A stretch of 39,753 nucleotides of DNA from Clostridia bacterium (lineage in GTDB: Bacteria > Bacillota > DSM-521 > Neomoorellales > JACIYF01): contig JACIYF010000013.1 in the NCBI GenBank assembly GCA_014360065.1, positions 1 to 39,753 on the forward strand, written 5' to 3'. Below the pieces are notes generated by a model that ran no database searches, was not told where the DNA came from, and was given only the letters and a program-made list of their open reading frames with translations. A program made the translations under genes and the position numbers. Positions within the stretch are counted from its first letter, which is position 1. Every line of letters begins with the position of its first letter. Shown one piece after another: positions 17,063-25,877 of the stretch.

Positions 17063-18364
17063 TTGGCTAAAGAAACAATTTATATTGGCCTTTTAGGCTT
17101 TGGCACCGTAGGTTCAGGGGTTTTTCAGTTACTGCAGGACAACAGTGAAATCATAGCCATGAAGGTGGGCCGGAGGATAGAGGTCAAACGCATCCTAGTA
17201 AGCACTTTGGAGAAACCCCGTCCTGCTTCAAGTGCCTTCTCCATTCTGACTACTGACCCGGCAAATATTCTTGAGGACCCGTCTATTGATGTTGTGGTAG
17301 AAGTAATGGGTGGCATAACCCCTTCCAAGGAATACATCCTGGCTGCCCTCAAGGCGGGAAAAACTGTGGTGACAGCCAATAAGGATATAATGGCTAGTTA
17401 TGGCAAGGAGCTATTTGATGCTTCGCAGCTCCATGGGGCTGACATCCTATTTGAAGCTAGCGTCGGTGGCGGCATACCAATCATTCATGCTTTAAAAGAG
17501 AGCCTAGCTGGTAATCGCATTAAGTCTATTATGGGGATAGTAAACGGAACTACTAACTATATCCTTACCCAAATGAGCCGAGAGGGAAAAGATTATGGAC
17601 AAGCCCTCAAAGAAGCTCAAAAATTAGGATATGCTGAGAGCAATCCCGAGGCTGATGTAGAGGGACGCGATGCGGCTAGAAAGTTGGCCATCCTGGCTTC
17701 TATTGGCTTTTCATCCAGGGTAACTTACGAACAGGTATATGCTGAGGGTATCACTCGAGTTACTCCGGAAGATATCGCCTATGCTCATGAATTGGGGTAT
17801 ACCATCAAGCTGTTGGCGATTGCTAGGGAAGTAGAGGGTGAAATTGAGGCTAGGGTGCACCCTGTACTTATTCCCGTAAACCATCCGCTAGCCAGTATAA
17901 ATGATGAGTACAACGCCATTTTTGTTGAAGGTGATGCCGTGGGACCGGCTATGTTTTATGGAAAAGGAGCGGGTCGGTTTCCTACTGCTAGCGCAGTGGT
18001 TGGGGATATCATCATGGCAGCTAGAGACATAGTTCATGGAGTCAAGGGACGGATAAGCTGCACCTGCTTTAACAATAAACGGGTCAAGGCAATCGAAGAA
18101 ATTGAGACCAAATACTATCTACGTTTGACGGTCACAGATCAGCCAGGGGTACTAGCGGGTATTGCTGGGGTATTTGGTAACCAAAAAGTGAGCCTAGCTT
18201 CGGTGATTCAAAAGCGAACCCGGGGTAGTCTGGCGGAAATCGTCCTGGTAACGCATAAAGTATGCGAGGCCAACATTAGAGAGGCTCTCAGGGTGATCGA
18301 GAAGCTTCCCACAATTAGCTCTATCGACAACGTAATAAGAGTTGAGGAAGGAGAAAACGCATGA
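17063..18364 (+). CDS. hom: Homoserine dehydrogenase
   Basis: 433 residues. It reduces aspartate semialdehyde to homoserine with NAD(P)H. The N-terminal Rossmann motif GFGTVGSGV is followed by [18 protein letters not shown] and NGTTNYIL. The catalytic region is around [16 protein letters not shown], and a C-terminal ACT domain (about 355-430, [14 protein letters not shown]) suggests threonine feedback. The start is TTG 17063 with AAGGAGG (17048-17054). An upstream in-frame GTG at 17000 lacks a binding site and lies before the -10 candidate. The stop overlaps the thrC start (ATGA). Confidence 0.96.
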   Translation: MAKETIYIGLLGFGTVGSGVFQLLQDNSEIIAMKVGRRIEVKRILVSTLEKPRPASSAFSILTTDPANILEDPSIDVVVEVMGGITPSKEYILAALKAGKTVVTANKDIMASYGKELFDASQLHGADILFEASVGGGIPIIHALKESLAGNRIKSIMGIVNGTTNYILTQMSREGKDYGQALKEAQKLGYAESNPEADVEGRDAARKLAILASIGFSSRVTYEQVYAEGITRVTPEDIAYAHELGYTIKLLAIAREVEGEIEARVHPVLIPVNHPLASINDEYNAIFVEGDAVGPAMFYGKGAGRFPTASAVVGDIIMAARDIVHGVKGRISCTCFNNKRVKAIEEIETKYYLRLTVTDQPGVLAGIAGVFGNQKVSLASVIQKRTRGSLAEIVLVTHKVCEANIREALRVIEKLPTISSIDNVIRVEEGENA

Positions 18365-19410
18365 ATTGGCCAGGAGTCCTTACAGCCTTTCGCGAATACT
18401 TGCCAATTACTGATTCTACCCCTCTTATCACCCTTAAAGAAGGCGGTACGCCACTGATAAAATCAGAAGCCTTGTCTAAAGAAGTAGGATGCAATGTTTA
18501 CTTAAAGTTTGAGGGTATGAATCCAACTGGGTCTTTTAAGGATAGGGGCATGGTAATGGCAGTGGCCAAAGCCCTAGAAAGTGGTTCCAAAGCCATAATG
18601 TGTGCTTCGACTGGCAATACTGCCGCTGCCGCTGCCGCTTATGGAGCCCTGTGCAATTTGAAGTGCACTGTTCTCATTCCTGAGGGTAAAATTGCTATGG
18701 GTAAATTGGCTCAAGCTTTAATCTACGGGGCTCAGGTGGTTGCTGTCCAGGGCAACTTTGATGATGCCCTCAAACTGGTTAAAGATGTTACCTCTAATTA
18801 TCCAATTACCTTAGTGAATTCCCTTAACCCCTATCGACTAGAAGGTCAAAAAACAGCAGCTTTCGAGGTTTGTGACCAGTTAGGCGGCTGTCCTGATTAT
18901 CTGGCGTTGCCGGTTGGCAACGCGGGCAACATAACTGCTTATTGGAAAGGGTTCAAAGAGTATTTTTCTGTCAAGAAAACGGCGGCAAAACCAAAGATGC
19001 TGGGCTTTCAAGCAGAGGGCGCAGCTCCTATCGTATTGGGACACCCGATTGAGAGTCCACAGACAGTTGCTACCGCGATTCGCATTGGTAACCCGGCTAG
19101 CTGGGCTGGGGCTGTTAATGCAGCTCAAGAATCGGGCGGCTTCATTGATACCGTTTCCGATGCTGAAATTCTTGCTGCCCAGCGCAAATTAGCTTCCACT
19201 AGTGGGGTTTTTTGCGAACCGGCCTCGGCTGCTCCGGTCGCAGGTATACTTAAACATGCCGCCAAAGGGCTCTTCAGCCGCCTAGACAACGTAGTCTGTG
19301 TTCTTACTGGCCACGGCCTCAAGGATCCTGACACTGCTATCTCCATGGCGCGCGAGCCTATTGTGATCCCTGCCTCCAAGGAAGCAGTGCTGGATGTTGT
19401 CTTTAGCTAG
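18361..19410 (+). CDS. thrC: Threonine synthase
   Basis: 349 residues. A PLP enzyme converting O-phosphohomoserine to threonine. The PLP lysine is Lys60 in the [12 protein letters not shown] motif. [16 protein letters not shown] (phosphate-binding side) and [14 protein letters not shown] follow, with [11 protein letters not shown] near the end. This length and layout match the short threonine synthase class of Firmicutes. ATG 18361 overlaps the hom stop by four bases, which indicates translational coupling. Confidence 0.96.
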   Translation: MNWPGVLTAFREYLPITDSTPLITLKEGGTPLIKSEALSKEVGCNVYLKFEGMNPTGSFKDRGMVMAVAKALESGSKAIMCASTGNTAAAAAAYGALCNLKCTVLIPEGKIAMGKLAQALIYGAQVVAVQGNFDDALKLVKDVTSNYPITLVNSLNPYRLEGQKTAAFEVCDQLGGCPDYLALPVGNAGNITAYWKGFKEYFSVKKTAAKPKMLGFQAEGAAPIVLGHPIESPQTVATAIRIGNPASWAGAVNAAQESGGFIDTVSDAEILAAQRKLASTSGVFCEPASAAPVAGILKHAAKGLFSRLDNVVCVLTGHGLKDPDTAISMAREPIVIPASKEAVLDVVFS

Positions 19411-19439
19411 GCTTGAGAGCTTGACAAGGAGGAACTAAT

Positions 19440-20378
19440 TTGGCCATTAGGGTATGGACGCCAGCAACTACTGCTAACCTAGGCCCCGGCTTCGATTGTC
19501 TGGGCATGGCAGTAAATCTATACAATGAGCTGGAAATGGAGCTCACCGATAAATCAGTGGAGATTGAGGTTGAGGGAGAAGGCGAGGAGGATATACCGAG
19601 AGACCAGAGCAATTTAGTTTACCAAGCAGCAGCAGCAGTGTTTAGGGAATGCGGCTTACACGGGTTTGGGTTACGGATATCGCAAAAAAACCGGATACCA
19701 ATGGCCAGGGGTATGGGCTCCAGTGCGGCTGCCATCGTAGGAGGGATGGTAGGGGCAAATTTCTTAGCAGGGAAGAAATTATCTCATGAAAAGATAGCAC
19801 ATCTCGCTACTGCGATGGAGGGGCATCCAGATAATGTGCTTCCTTGCCTATATGGTGGAGTAATAATAATAGCTCGTCAATCGTGGTCAAACGAGATTGG
19901 TTCGTTGACATACCGAAAAGTAAGCGCTCCACCTGTGAGCCTGATATTTGCTGTGCCCGAGTTTGAACTACAGACGAATAAGGCAAGAGCAGTAATTCCA
20001 GAGGCATGGCCTCGGGATGACGTTGTGTCTAATCTTGGCTGGCTTGGTTTACTGATCCTCGGTTTCGTTAACGATGACTTGGAATTGGTAGCTAAGGGCT
20101 TAAAGGACCAGCTACACCAACGTTACCGCGGAACAATCATCCCAGGCTTGTTCGAAGTTTTCAAGGCTGCAAGTGAGCACAAGGCCTTGGGGGCGGTTCT
20201 CAGTGGCGCTGGCCCTTCGGTAGTAGCGTTAGTTCCTGCGGATTATTTCCAGGGCGAGATCAGTGCGCAAATTGGGAGGGCAATGCAGGCAGCCTTTGCC
20301 AGGCATGGCATTGGTAGCAAGATTATTGAGCTTCTTCCTAGCAACGTAGGTGCAATTGTAAAGAGGGTGGAGGATTAA
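19440..20378 (+). CDS. thrB: Homoserine kinase
   Basis: 312 residues, GHMP kinase superfamily. It makes O-phosphohomoserine for ThrC. The N-terminus carries VWTPATTANLGPGFDCLGMA. The GHMP ATP motif is PMARGMGSSAAAIVGG near 95-110, and the C-terminal motif is AVLSGAGPSVVALV. The start is TTG 19440 with AAGGAGG (19426-19432) seven bases before it. The stop TAA overlaps the lysC ATG by one base. Confidence 0.96.
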   Translation: MAIRVWTPATTANLGPGFDCLGMAVNLYNELEMELTDKSVEIEVEGEGEEDIPRDQSNLVYQAAAAVFRECGLHGFGLRISQKNRIPMARGMGSSAAAIVGGMVGANFLAGKKLSHEKIAHLATAMEGHPDNVLPCLYGGVIIIARQSWSNEIGSLTYRKVSAPPVSLIFAVPEFELQTNKARAVIPEAWPRDDVVSNLGWLGLLILGFVNDDLELVAKGLKDQLHQRYRGTIIPGLFEVFKAASEHKALGAVLSGAGPSVVALVPADYFQGEISAQIGRAMQAAFARHGIGSKIIELLPSNVGAIVKRVED

Positions 20379-21592
20379 TGGGCATCGTTGTTCAAAAGTA
20401 TGGTGGCAGTTCGGTTGCCAATAGCGATCGGTTGAGGCACGTAGCCCATCGCATCATCAACTACTACAAAATGGGACACCAGGTAGTCGCTGTGGTATCT
20501 GCTCGGGGAGATACTACTGACGAACTAATAGCCTTGGCCCAAGAAGTCGCGTCTGACCCACCGCCACGGGAAATGGACATGCTCTTGGCCACAGGGGAGC
20601 AAGTATCAATTGCTTTATTGGCCATGACGATTCACTCCATGGGATATCCGGCCATATCTCTGACAGGTGCCCAGGTGGGCATTCGGACCGATGATATGCA
20701 TACCAAGGCGAAGATTCTTGAAGTCGCTTGCTCGCGCTTACTGGAAGAGCTGAAGCAGAATAAGATTGTAATTGTAGCTGGGTTTCAAGGGGTAACAGAT
20801 GAGAACGAGATTACTACTTTAGGTAGAGGTGGGTCAGATGCAACTGCTGTAGCTATTGCTGCAGCGCTCAAAGCTGATGTCTGCGAGATCTATACCGATG
20901 TTGAAGGGGTGTTTACCGCCGATCCACGCTTGGTACCATCGGCGCGAAAGCTAAACAAAGTATCTTATGATGAAATGTTGGAGTTGGCTAGCCTTGGCGC
21001 TGTAGTATTGCAACCTCGCTCGGTAGAGCTGGCCAAGCTGCACCAAGTACGGCTGTGTGTTCGGTCTAGCTTTAACGACAATACTGGAACCTGGATAGAG
21101 GAGAATCCGGACATGGAAAGAGACAATGTGGTAACTGGAATCGCCCAAGATATGAATATTGCGGAGCTCGCCATTTTTGATGTTCCTGACCGCCCAGGTA
21201 TAGCTTATAAGCTTTTCTCGGCTTTAGCTAATGCCGGCATAAACGTGGATATGATTATTCAAAGCACCATGAGAGATGATTATAATGACATCTCCTTTAC
21301 AATTTGCAAGGATGATCTCAAGCAAGCCCTCAAGGTGTTGGAAGTAGTAACTAAAGAACTGGGGGCGTCTGGATTCACATACGATGATCAGGTGGCCAAG
21401 GTAAGCATTGTTGGTGCTGGTATGATCACCAACCCTGGTGTTGCAGCCAAAATGTTTGAAGCTTTGGCGGAAAAAAACATTAACATCCAAATGATAAGCA
21501 CTTCTGAAATCAAGGTGTCTTGTGTGGTAAAACTCCAGGACGCAGAGCTAGCAGTGCAGGCTTTGCATGAGAAATTTGGGCTAGCTGGTTAG
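20378..21592 (+). CDS. lysC: Aspartate kinase
   Basis: 404 residues. It phosphorylates aspartate, the entry step to lysine, threonine and methionine. The kinase domain starts with VQKYGGSSVAN and contains GFQGV, TTLGRGGSDATAVAIAAAL and TDVEGVFTADPR. Two ACT domains follow (about 265-335 and 345-400: DRPGIAYKLFSALANAGINVDMI; NPGVAAKMFEALAEKNINIQMI), as in feedback-inhibited aspartokinase II/III types. ATG 20378 overlaps the thrB stop. It closes the operon. No intrinsic terminator is evident before the tRNA promoter. Confidence 0.96.
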   Translation: MGIVVQKYGGSSVANSDRLRHVAHRIINYYKMGHQVVAVVSARGDTTDELIALAQEVASDPPPREMDMLLATGEQVSIALLAMTIHSMGYPAISLTGAQVGIRTDDMHTKAKILEVACSRLLEELKQNKIVIVAGFQGVTDENEITTLGRGGSDATAVAIAAALKADVCEIYTDVEGVFTADPRLVPSARKLNKVSYDEMLELASLGAVVLQPRSVELAKLHQVRLCVRSSFNDNTGTWIEENPDMERDNVVTGIAQDMNIAELAIFDVPDRPGIAYKLFSALANAGINVDMIIQSTMRDDYNDISFTICKDDLKQALKVLEVVTKELGASGFTYDDQVAKVSIVGAGMITNPGVAAKMFEALAEKNINIQMISTSEIKVSCVVKLQDAELAVQALHEKFGLAG

Positions 21593-21617
21593 TCTGCGCT
21601 GACGCCTGGCAAAGTCC

Positions 21618-21646
21618 TTGACTCGTAAGTACTGGCAATATATAAT
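21618..21646 (+). promoter_or_regulatory. Strong sigma-A-type promoter of tRNA-Pro
   Basis: TTGACT (21618-21623), a 17-bp spacer and TATAAT (21641-21646). The predicted start site falls one or two bases before the tRNA 5' end at 21655. It is among the best sigma-A matches in the window. Confidence 0.85.
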
Positions 21647-21654
21647 GGCGGTGT

Positions 21655-21731
21655 CGGGGCGTAGCGCAGCTTGGTAGCGCACCACCTTGGGGTGGTGGGG
21701 GTCGGGAGTTCAAATCTCCCCGCTCCGACCA
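21655..21731 (+). tRNA. tRNA-Pro (anticodon GGG)
   Basis: A 77-base cloverleaf with encoded CCA. The acceptor stem is CGGGGCG with CGCTCCG (one G-U), the D arm GCGC/GCGC, the anticodon stem CCACC/GGTGG with loop TTGGGGT giving anticodon GGG, and the T arm GGGAG/CTCCC with loop TTCAAAT. GGG reads the proline codons CCC and CCU. It is transcribed alone from its own promoter and ended by its own terminator. Confidence 0.95.
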
Positions 21732-21742
21732 TATATATAAAG

Positions 21743-21764
21743 AAAGCCGCTGATGCGGCTTTTT
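21743..21764 (+). terminator. Intrinsic terminator after tRNA-Pro
   Basis: AAAGCCGC (21743-21750), loop TGAT, GCGGCTTT (21755-21762), with the T-run extending to 21764. The 8-bp stem is perfect. It lies 12 bp after the CCA end. Confidence 0.9.
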
Positions 21765-21902
21765 GCTTATGGATAGAAAACTCAACGTTGAGGTATTAAA
21801 GGGTCATAACATTTTGTACGCTGAAAAAGGGGGATTGCCGATCTAGGAAAAAACGAGGGTAGGTTCATCATGGTCAATAATACATAGGGAGGTTATGAAC
21901 TA

Positions 21903-22937
21903 GTGATAATTGGATTATCTGTGATTTTAGTCTTGGTACTAGTCTTGCCTTTTGTGGTTAAGCAAGTAGAGCATAACCTCGAGCCATTTCTTTTCTTAAT
22001 GGGTATAGCTGCTACCATAGTATCGGGCGTACTAAGTACTCATTTAGCAGCCGAAATTCTGCAAAACCACTTGATGTATATGATCACCGGTGCTGTGCTT
22101 ATCGCTGGTCTACTATTTAAGGCTTTTCAAAAGCGCATTAAAAGTATAATTACTTCCGTCCTTAAGGTGATACCCCTTAGGGTTTTTGTTTTTTTATTAG
22201 TGGTGATACTCGGGCTTTTTTCCAGCATAATTACCGCCATTATAGCATCGCTGGTCCTCGTGGAGATTATTAATAATCTTCCTCTGGATAGGCGCAGCAA
22301 AATTAGCCTAGATGTGATTGCCTGTTTCGCCATTGGCCTTGGCGCTGCGCTGACGCCTGTGGGTGAGCCCCTATCTACCATTGTTGTCTCCAAGCTCCAC
22401 GGCGATTTCTGGTTACTGATGCGGGAAGTAGGCGAGTTCATTATTCCCGGTGTAATCGTTTTTGGAGTTGTGGGAGCTTATCTTGTGGGCGGCCATGGGA
22501 CAGGAGCAGTTTCGCTAACCGAGGAACAGGAAGAAGAAACCTATAGCGGGGTTATAATAAGAGCAATTAAAGTGTTTGTGTTTGTGATGGCCCTGGAATT
22601 ATTGGGGGCAGGCTTTAAACCGTTAATTGATGCCTATGTGATTCACCTGGATAGCCGTATTCTCTACTGGATCAACATGATTTCTGCCATTCTCGATAAC
22701 GCTACCTTGGCGGCAGCCGAAATCAGTCCTGCAATGACTAGTATGCAGGTAGAAGCTATTCTCGTGGGCTTATTGATTAGTGGCGGTATGCTAATACCAG
22801 GCAACATCCCCAATATTATTTCCGCTGGCAAACTAAAGATTACTAGCCGGGATTGGGCCCGACTCGGCGTGCCCATTGGCCTGATTACGCTCATTCTTTA
22901 TTACTGCGTGATCTTCCTTTTGGTTCATAGAGCATAG
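21903..22937 (+). CDS. DUF1646 family predicted cation transporter
   Basis: 344 residues with about ten hydrophobic segments. The overall pattern fits DUF1646, an ion-transporter-like membrane family. It shows two-half features such as GLGAALTPVGEPLSTIVVSKL (about 143-163) and a matching second-half segment around GGMLIPGNIPNIISAGKL, which resembles the re-entrant loops of the ion-transporter (IT) superfamily. The start is GTG 21903, with GGGAGG (21887-21892) ten bases upstream. Substrate and direction are unknown. It stands alone between tRNA-Pro and speD. Confidence 0.8.
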   Translation: MIIGLSVILVLVLVLPFVVKQVEHNLEPFLFLMGIAATIVSGVLSTHLAAEILQNHLMYMITGAVLIAGLLFKAFQKRIKSIITSVLKVIPLRVFVFLLVVILGLFSSIITAIIASLVLVEIINNLPLDRRSKISLDVIACFAIGLGAALTPVGEPLSTIVVSKLHGDFWLLMREVGEFIIPGVIVFGVVGAYLVGGHGTGAVSLTEEQEEETYSGVIIRAIKVFVFVMALELLGAGFKPLIDAYVIHLDSRILYWINMISAILDNATLAAAEISPAMTSMQVEAILVGLLISGGMLIPGNIPNIISAGKLKITSRDWARLGVPIGLITLILYYCVIFLLVHRA

Positions 22938-22972
22938 TCTCCTGTTAGACACTAAGGTTGAAAGTACGGCTG

Positions 22973-23003
22973 AACTCGCGAGCTTCTTTAAGGCTCGCGA
23001 GTT
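22973..23003 (+). terminator. Perfect 11-bp hairpin after the DUF1646 gene
   Basis: AACTCGCGAGC (22973-22983) and GCTCGCGAGTT (22993-23003) with a 9-base loop. The following bases TTATG are only weakly T-rich, so this may be an imperfect terminator. It also directly precedes the -35 box of the speD promoter. Confidence 0.5.
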
Positions 23004-23007
23004 TATG

Positions 23008-23036
23008 TTGACAAAGGGATGGACCGTGTTTAAAAT
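23008..23036 (+). promoter_or_regulatory. Strong sigma-A-type promoter of speD
   Basis: A consensus TTGACA (23008-23013), a 17-bp spacer and TAAAAT (23031-23036), 57 bp before the speD start. The 5' leader is short, with no room for a SAM riboswitch. Confidence 0.8.
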
Positions 23037-23093
23037 GAGATTTGGTCTGCAGGCCGGTGAGGCTATACACGCTTTAAAAAGGGGGAATGATAA

Positions 23094-23474
23094 TTGCGCG
23101 CGTTGGGAAGACATATTTTGGCGGAGATTTATGGATGCAGCTTTGACGCACTAAACGACGTAAAAAAGGTTGAACAAGCAATGGTCAACGCAGCATTAGC
23201 AGCTGGCGCCGAAATTCGCGAAGTTGTATTCCATGAATTCAGCCCCCAGGGCGTGAGCGGTGTGGTAGTAATATCAGAATCGCACTTAGCAATTCACACA
23301 TGGCCAGAATTAGGGTATGCTGCAGTAGATGTTTTTACTTGTGGCGATAAGGTTAATCCATGGGATGCGTGCAATTACCTACTGTCGAAGTTCGAGGCAG
23401 AGCATGTTCATGCAACTGAGATAAAGCGTGGCATTATACGCGACTCGTTGGAGCAGGTAGCGGTGAACCAGTAG
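23094..23474 (+). CDS. speD: S-adenosylmethionine decarboxylase proenzyme
   Basis: 126 residues, exactly the length of the bacterial class 1b enzyme. It makes decarboxylated AdoMet for spermidine or related polyamines. The self-cleavage site is Glu62-Ser63 in [13 protein letters not shown], where Ser63 becomes the pyruvoyl cofactor; His68 and Cys83 (processing and catalysis in this class) are also present. The start is TTG 23094 with GGGGGA upstream. No spermidine synthase gene (speE) is next to it. Confidence 0.95.
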   Translation: MRALGRHILAEIYGCSFDALNDVKKVEQAMVNAALAAGAEIREVVFHEFSPQGVSGVVVISESHLAIHTWPELGYAAVDVFTCGDKVNPWDACNYLLSKFEAEHVHATEIKRGIIRDSLEQVAVNQ

Positions 23475-23522
23475 GGGGGATATTTATTTTACCTGCGACA
23501 CGAAGAAGTGGGTCCTGGTCGT

Positions 23523-23556
23523 GAGCCCTGTTTCTCCTGGCAGAGAGATAGGGCTC
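23523..23556 (+). terminator. Possible terminator after speD
   Basis: GAGCCCT (23523-23529) and AGGGCTC (23550-23556) enclose 20 bases that hold a small inner TCTC/GAGA stem. ATGGCTTTTG follows, so the T-run is offset and short. This is a plausible but weak terminator. Confidence 0.35.
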
Positions 23557-23641
23557 ATGGCTTTTGTTAGGCCGACAACAGGAATTCGGACCGGCAAAGA
23601 GAATATCTATGAACAGAGGCAAAAGAGAAAGGAGTCGTTGG

Positions 23642-24385
23642 GTGGTCAGTCTGCCTGTTGCCGGGCTGGAAAGAGAGCTTGCCCTCATAAACCAAAAATT
23701 AGATAAGTGCTTTCGCTTAAAATCGGGCCATGTCGGCGGTTTTATTTCTATAGAATGGGATAAATTTGATCGAGTTTTTTACCCTATGCTGGTATTGCTG
23801 TCAGCTAAATCCGTTGGTACTTTTGGGGCCAAAGTCTTGGAATTGGCAGCAGCTACCCAACTGATCGTACTGGCCAACAGACTACACCGTGATTTACCCG
23901 AAGAGCCAGGGCGCTCAGTATTAGTCGGAGATTATCTATATAGCTGTTTTAACCAGATCCTCTGCTCCTCTGGAAATATTGACCTTTTGGAGCCGCTTGC
24001 CGGACTAATCCAAGACTTAAGCAAGCTGTCCATAAGACAAATAGAAGAAAGGTTACCTTTGAACCTTAGAGATGCTCAGCAAGAAAGCCTTATTGCCGGT
24101 ATGGCTTGTGGTATTGCTGCTGGACTTGGGCTTACTTCCCAAGAGGATGTCAAGAGACTCAAGTCTTATGGGGAAAATCTTGGCTACGCATGGGCATGGC
24201 GCAAAAGCGGCAAGGAAAATCTCCCGCCTGAGGTATGTGAGCGGCTTGAAAGAGCAGGGATGGCGGTCCAAGGGTTAACTCCTACCTCGGTACGGGAATG
24301 CATTGAAGCACGCCAGAACTTGATTGCATTGGCCCAATGGATAGCAAATGAGTTTTCCGTAAATAAGAGGTATATGGTAGGTTGA
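23642..24385 (+). CDS. Polyprenyl-synthetase-like protein lacking both aspartate-rich motifs
   Basis: 247 residues from GTG 23642, chosen because AAAGGAG (23628-23634) lies seven bases upstream; an in-frame ATG at 23609 has a weaker site. The fold marks resemble trans-isoprenyl diphosphate synthases: FYPMLVLLSAK near 46-56 matches the RPALVLLAA strand, ELAAATQLIVLANRLH follows, VGDYLYSCFNQIL matches the AGDYLFARA segment, and GENLGYAWAW matches the GxxLGxAFQ helix. Yet the first DDxxD is replaced by HRDLPE and the second by RKSGK, so catalysis by the usual Mg2+ mechanism is unlikely. It may be a regulatory or partner subunit, a carrier, or a decaying gene. The assignment rests on by-eye similarity. 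Confidence 0.6.
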   Translation: MVSLPVAGLERELALINQKLDKCFRLKSGHVGGFISIEWDKFDRVFYPMLVLLSAKSVGTFGAKVLELAAATQLIVLANRLHRDLPEEPGRSVLVGDYLYSCFNQILCSSGNIDLLEPLAGLIQDLSKLSIRQIEERLPLNLRDAQQESLIAGMACGIAAGLGLTSQEDVKRLKSYGENLGYAWAWRKSGKENLPPEVCERLERAGMAVQGLTPTSVRECIEARQNLIALAQWIANEFSVNKRYMVG

Positions 24386-24438
24386 TTTAGGGATAATGGC
24401 GGTGACTGGTTAGGAATTATAGAGGGAAGGGTGCTAAA

Positions 24439-24948
24439 GTGGAAAGGTTATGGGCACCGTGGCGATCACAATATGTAGAAAGCGCCGGGGACTCGACTGA
24501 CTGTTTCTTATGTACCGAACCGCAGTCTAGCAGCGATATGGAAGCGCTTATTTTATGGCGGTCCCTAAGGACCTTTGTCATTTTAAACCGTTTTCCCTAC
24601 AACAGCGGTCACTTACTTATTGCGCCTTATCGGCACGTAAAGGATTTTGAGCAACTTACCAATGAAGAATTGCTTGACCTAGGTCAGCAAGTACAAAGAA
24701 TGGTCGTGGTGTTAAAAGAAGTCTTAAAACCCCAAGCCTTTAATATTGGCCTCAACCTTGGCGCCCCCGCGGGAGCAGGCTTGCCGGGCCATCTGCATGT
24801 TCATATAGTTCCGAGGTGGCAAGGAGATACTAATTTTATGCCTGTAACCGCGGATACCAAAGTGATTTCCGAAGGCCTACTTGACACCTGGAGCAAGCTG
24901 CGCAATTACATTGATCACCATCGCCAAGAGATTCGTGCCGACCTATGA
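24439..24948 (+). CDS. HIT family nucleotide hydrolase/phosphorylase
   Basis: 169 residues. The histidine-triad motif HLHVHIVPRW is near residue 118, with the preceding GLPGH segment. The N-terminus has WAPWRSQYV and a CFLC pair, like the Ap4A-phosphorylase-like HIT branch, in which cysteines can bind zinc. Members hydrolyse or phosphorolyse dinucleoside polyphosphates or AMP conjugates. The start is GTG 24439 with a GAGGGAAGG site. Its end overlaps the convergent Crp/Fnr gene by six bases. Confidence 0.9.
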   Translation: MERLWAPWRSQYVESAGDSTDCFLCTEPQSSSDMEALILWRSLRTFVILNRFPYNSGHLLIAPYRHVKDFEQLTNEELLDLGQQVQRMVVVLKEVLKPQAFNIGLNLGAPAGAGLPGHLHVHIVPRWQGDTNFMPVTADTKVISEGLLDTWSKLRNYIDHHRQEIRADL

Positions 24949-25635
24949 ACCAGTTTTTGATTTTTGGCGGAGCTTCGTCAGATCAGACAAGACAATTTTT
25001 TGCCTGTTAAAGGTGAGGATGCCCTCCCTTTTAAATTCAGTAAGGATTCTCGTCACAGTTTCCCTTGACACCCCAATACGGCTAGCTAGCTCTCTTTGGG
25101 TGACGGCAAGATTAATTACGGTGCCTTCGTCGGTTTTGGTTCCCAAATCATTCGCTAACTGCAGCAAAAGGGCAGCCATTCGGCTGTACGTATCCCGGTA
25201 AGCAAAAGTACTCAGTTCCACTTGGGCCATGCGCAATCGAGCAGACATCATCTTCAACATTTTGAGTGCAATTTGCGGATGTTGAATCAAAAGATGGCTC
25301 ATATCAGCAGAGGGAATGACTCCAATCTCGCAATCTTCCATGGCTTCAGCAGTAGCCGGGAATGGCCCTTTGTCAAACAGCAGTACTTCGGCAAAAATAT
25401 CTCCTTCGCGGAGGAAATGCAATATTCGCTCACGGCCATCTTCGGTACTTTTATATACTTTGACCCGCCCAGATTTTACAAAATATAACCCGTCGCCAGG
25501 TTCCCCCTCTAGGAAGATAATGTGGTGTTTTGTGTACTTGCGGTTAATTATGATGTGCTCTATTAGCTCCAAATCTTTTTGGCTTAGCCCAGAAAAAATA
25601 GGTAAGTTTTCCAGATAATGCAGGTTTTCTGCCAT
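24943..25635 (-). CDS. Crp/Fnr family transcriptional regulator
   Basis: 230 residues from ATG 25635; a GTG at 25647 overlaps the GAGG binding site and is less likely. The N-terminal cyclic-nucleotide-binding-type beta roll (about 5-120) includes FLEGEPGDGLYFVKSGRVKV and FLREGDIFAE. A dimerisation helix follows, and the C-terminal helix-turn-helix contains VTQRELASRIGVSRETVTRIL. The cysteines expected for an Fnr Fe-S cluster are absent (a single Cys lies in the roll), so an oxygen-sensing Fnr mechanism is unlikely. The effector is unknown. It is transcribed away from sigI, with a 242-bp region between the two starts. Confidence 0.92.
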   Translation of the reverse strand: MAENLHYLENLPIFSGLSQKDLELIEHIIINRKYTKHHIIFLEGEPGDGLYFVKSGRVKVYKSTEDGRERILHFLREGDIFAEVLLFDKGPFPATAEAMEDCEIGVIPSADMSHLLIQHPQIALKMLKMMSARLRMAQVELSTFAYRDTYSRMAALLLQLANDLGTKTDEGTVINLAVTQRELASRIGVSRETVTRILTEFKREGILTFNRQKIVLSDLTKLRQKSKTGS

Positions 25636-25877
25636 CGGTTGGGGCACCTCGTTTTAGCATTTTTTGTCGCAATATGATGATACCATTTCCAACTCTTAAG
25701 GATAAATTACCAAAAATGGTTTGTCCCTTTACGAATATCTGTTGTGAGGTGTCAGTCTAAGTGAAAAGGAAATACCTTATGGCTTGATAAAGGATGGAGG
25801 AAGAAAAGAGGTGAAAGCTAGGTAGAAGAGAATTAAACTCTAAAATGCTAGCTTGAGATATTAAAGGGTGGTTTGCT

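Noticed and set aside
23037-23093. SAM riboswitch before speD
   Set aside because: Only about 50 bases lie between the promoter and the start, with no SAM-box pairing visible.
25709-25720. ACCA-AAAA-TGGT palindrome between the Crp/Fnr gene and sigI
   Set aside because: Too short and AT-rich to call an operator; it does not match the Crp or Fnr half-site TGTGA/TTGAT patterns.
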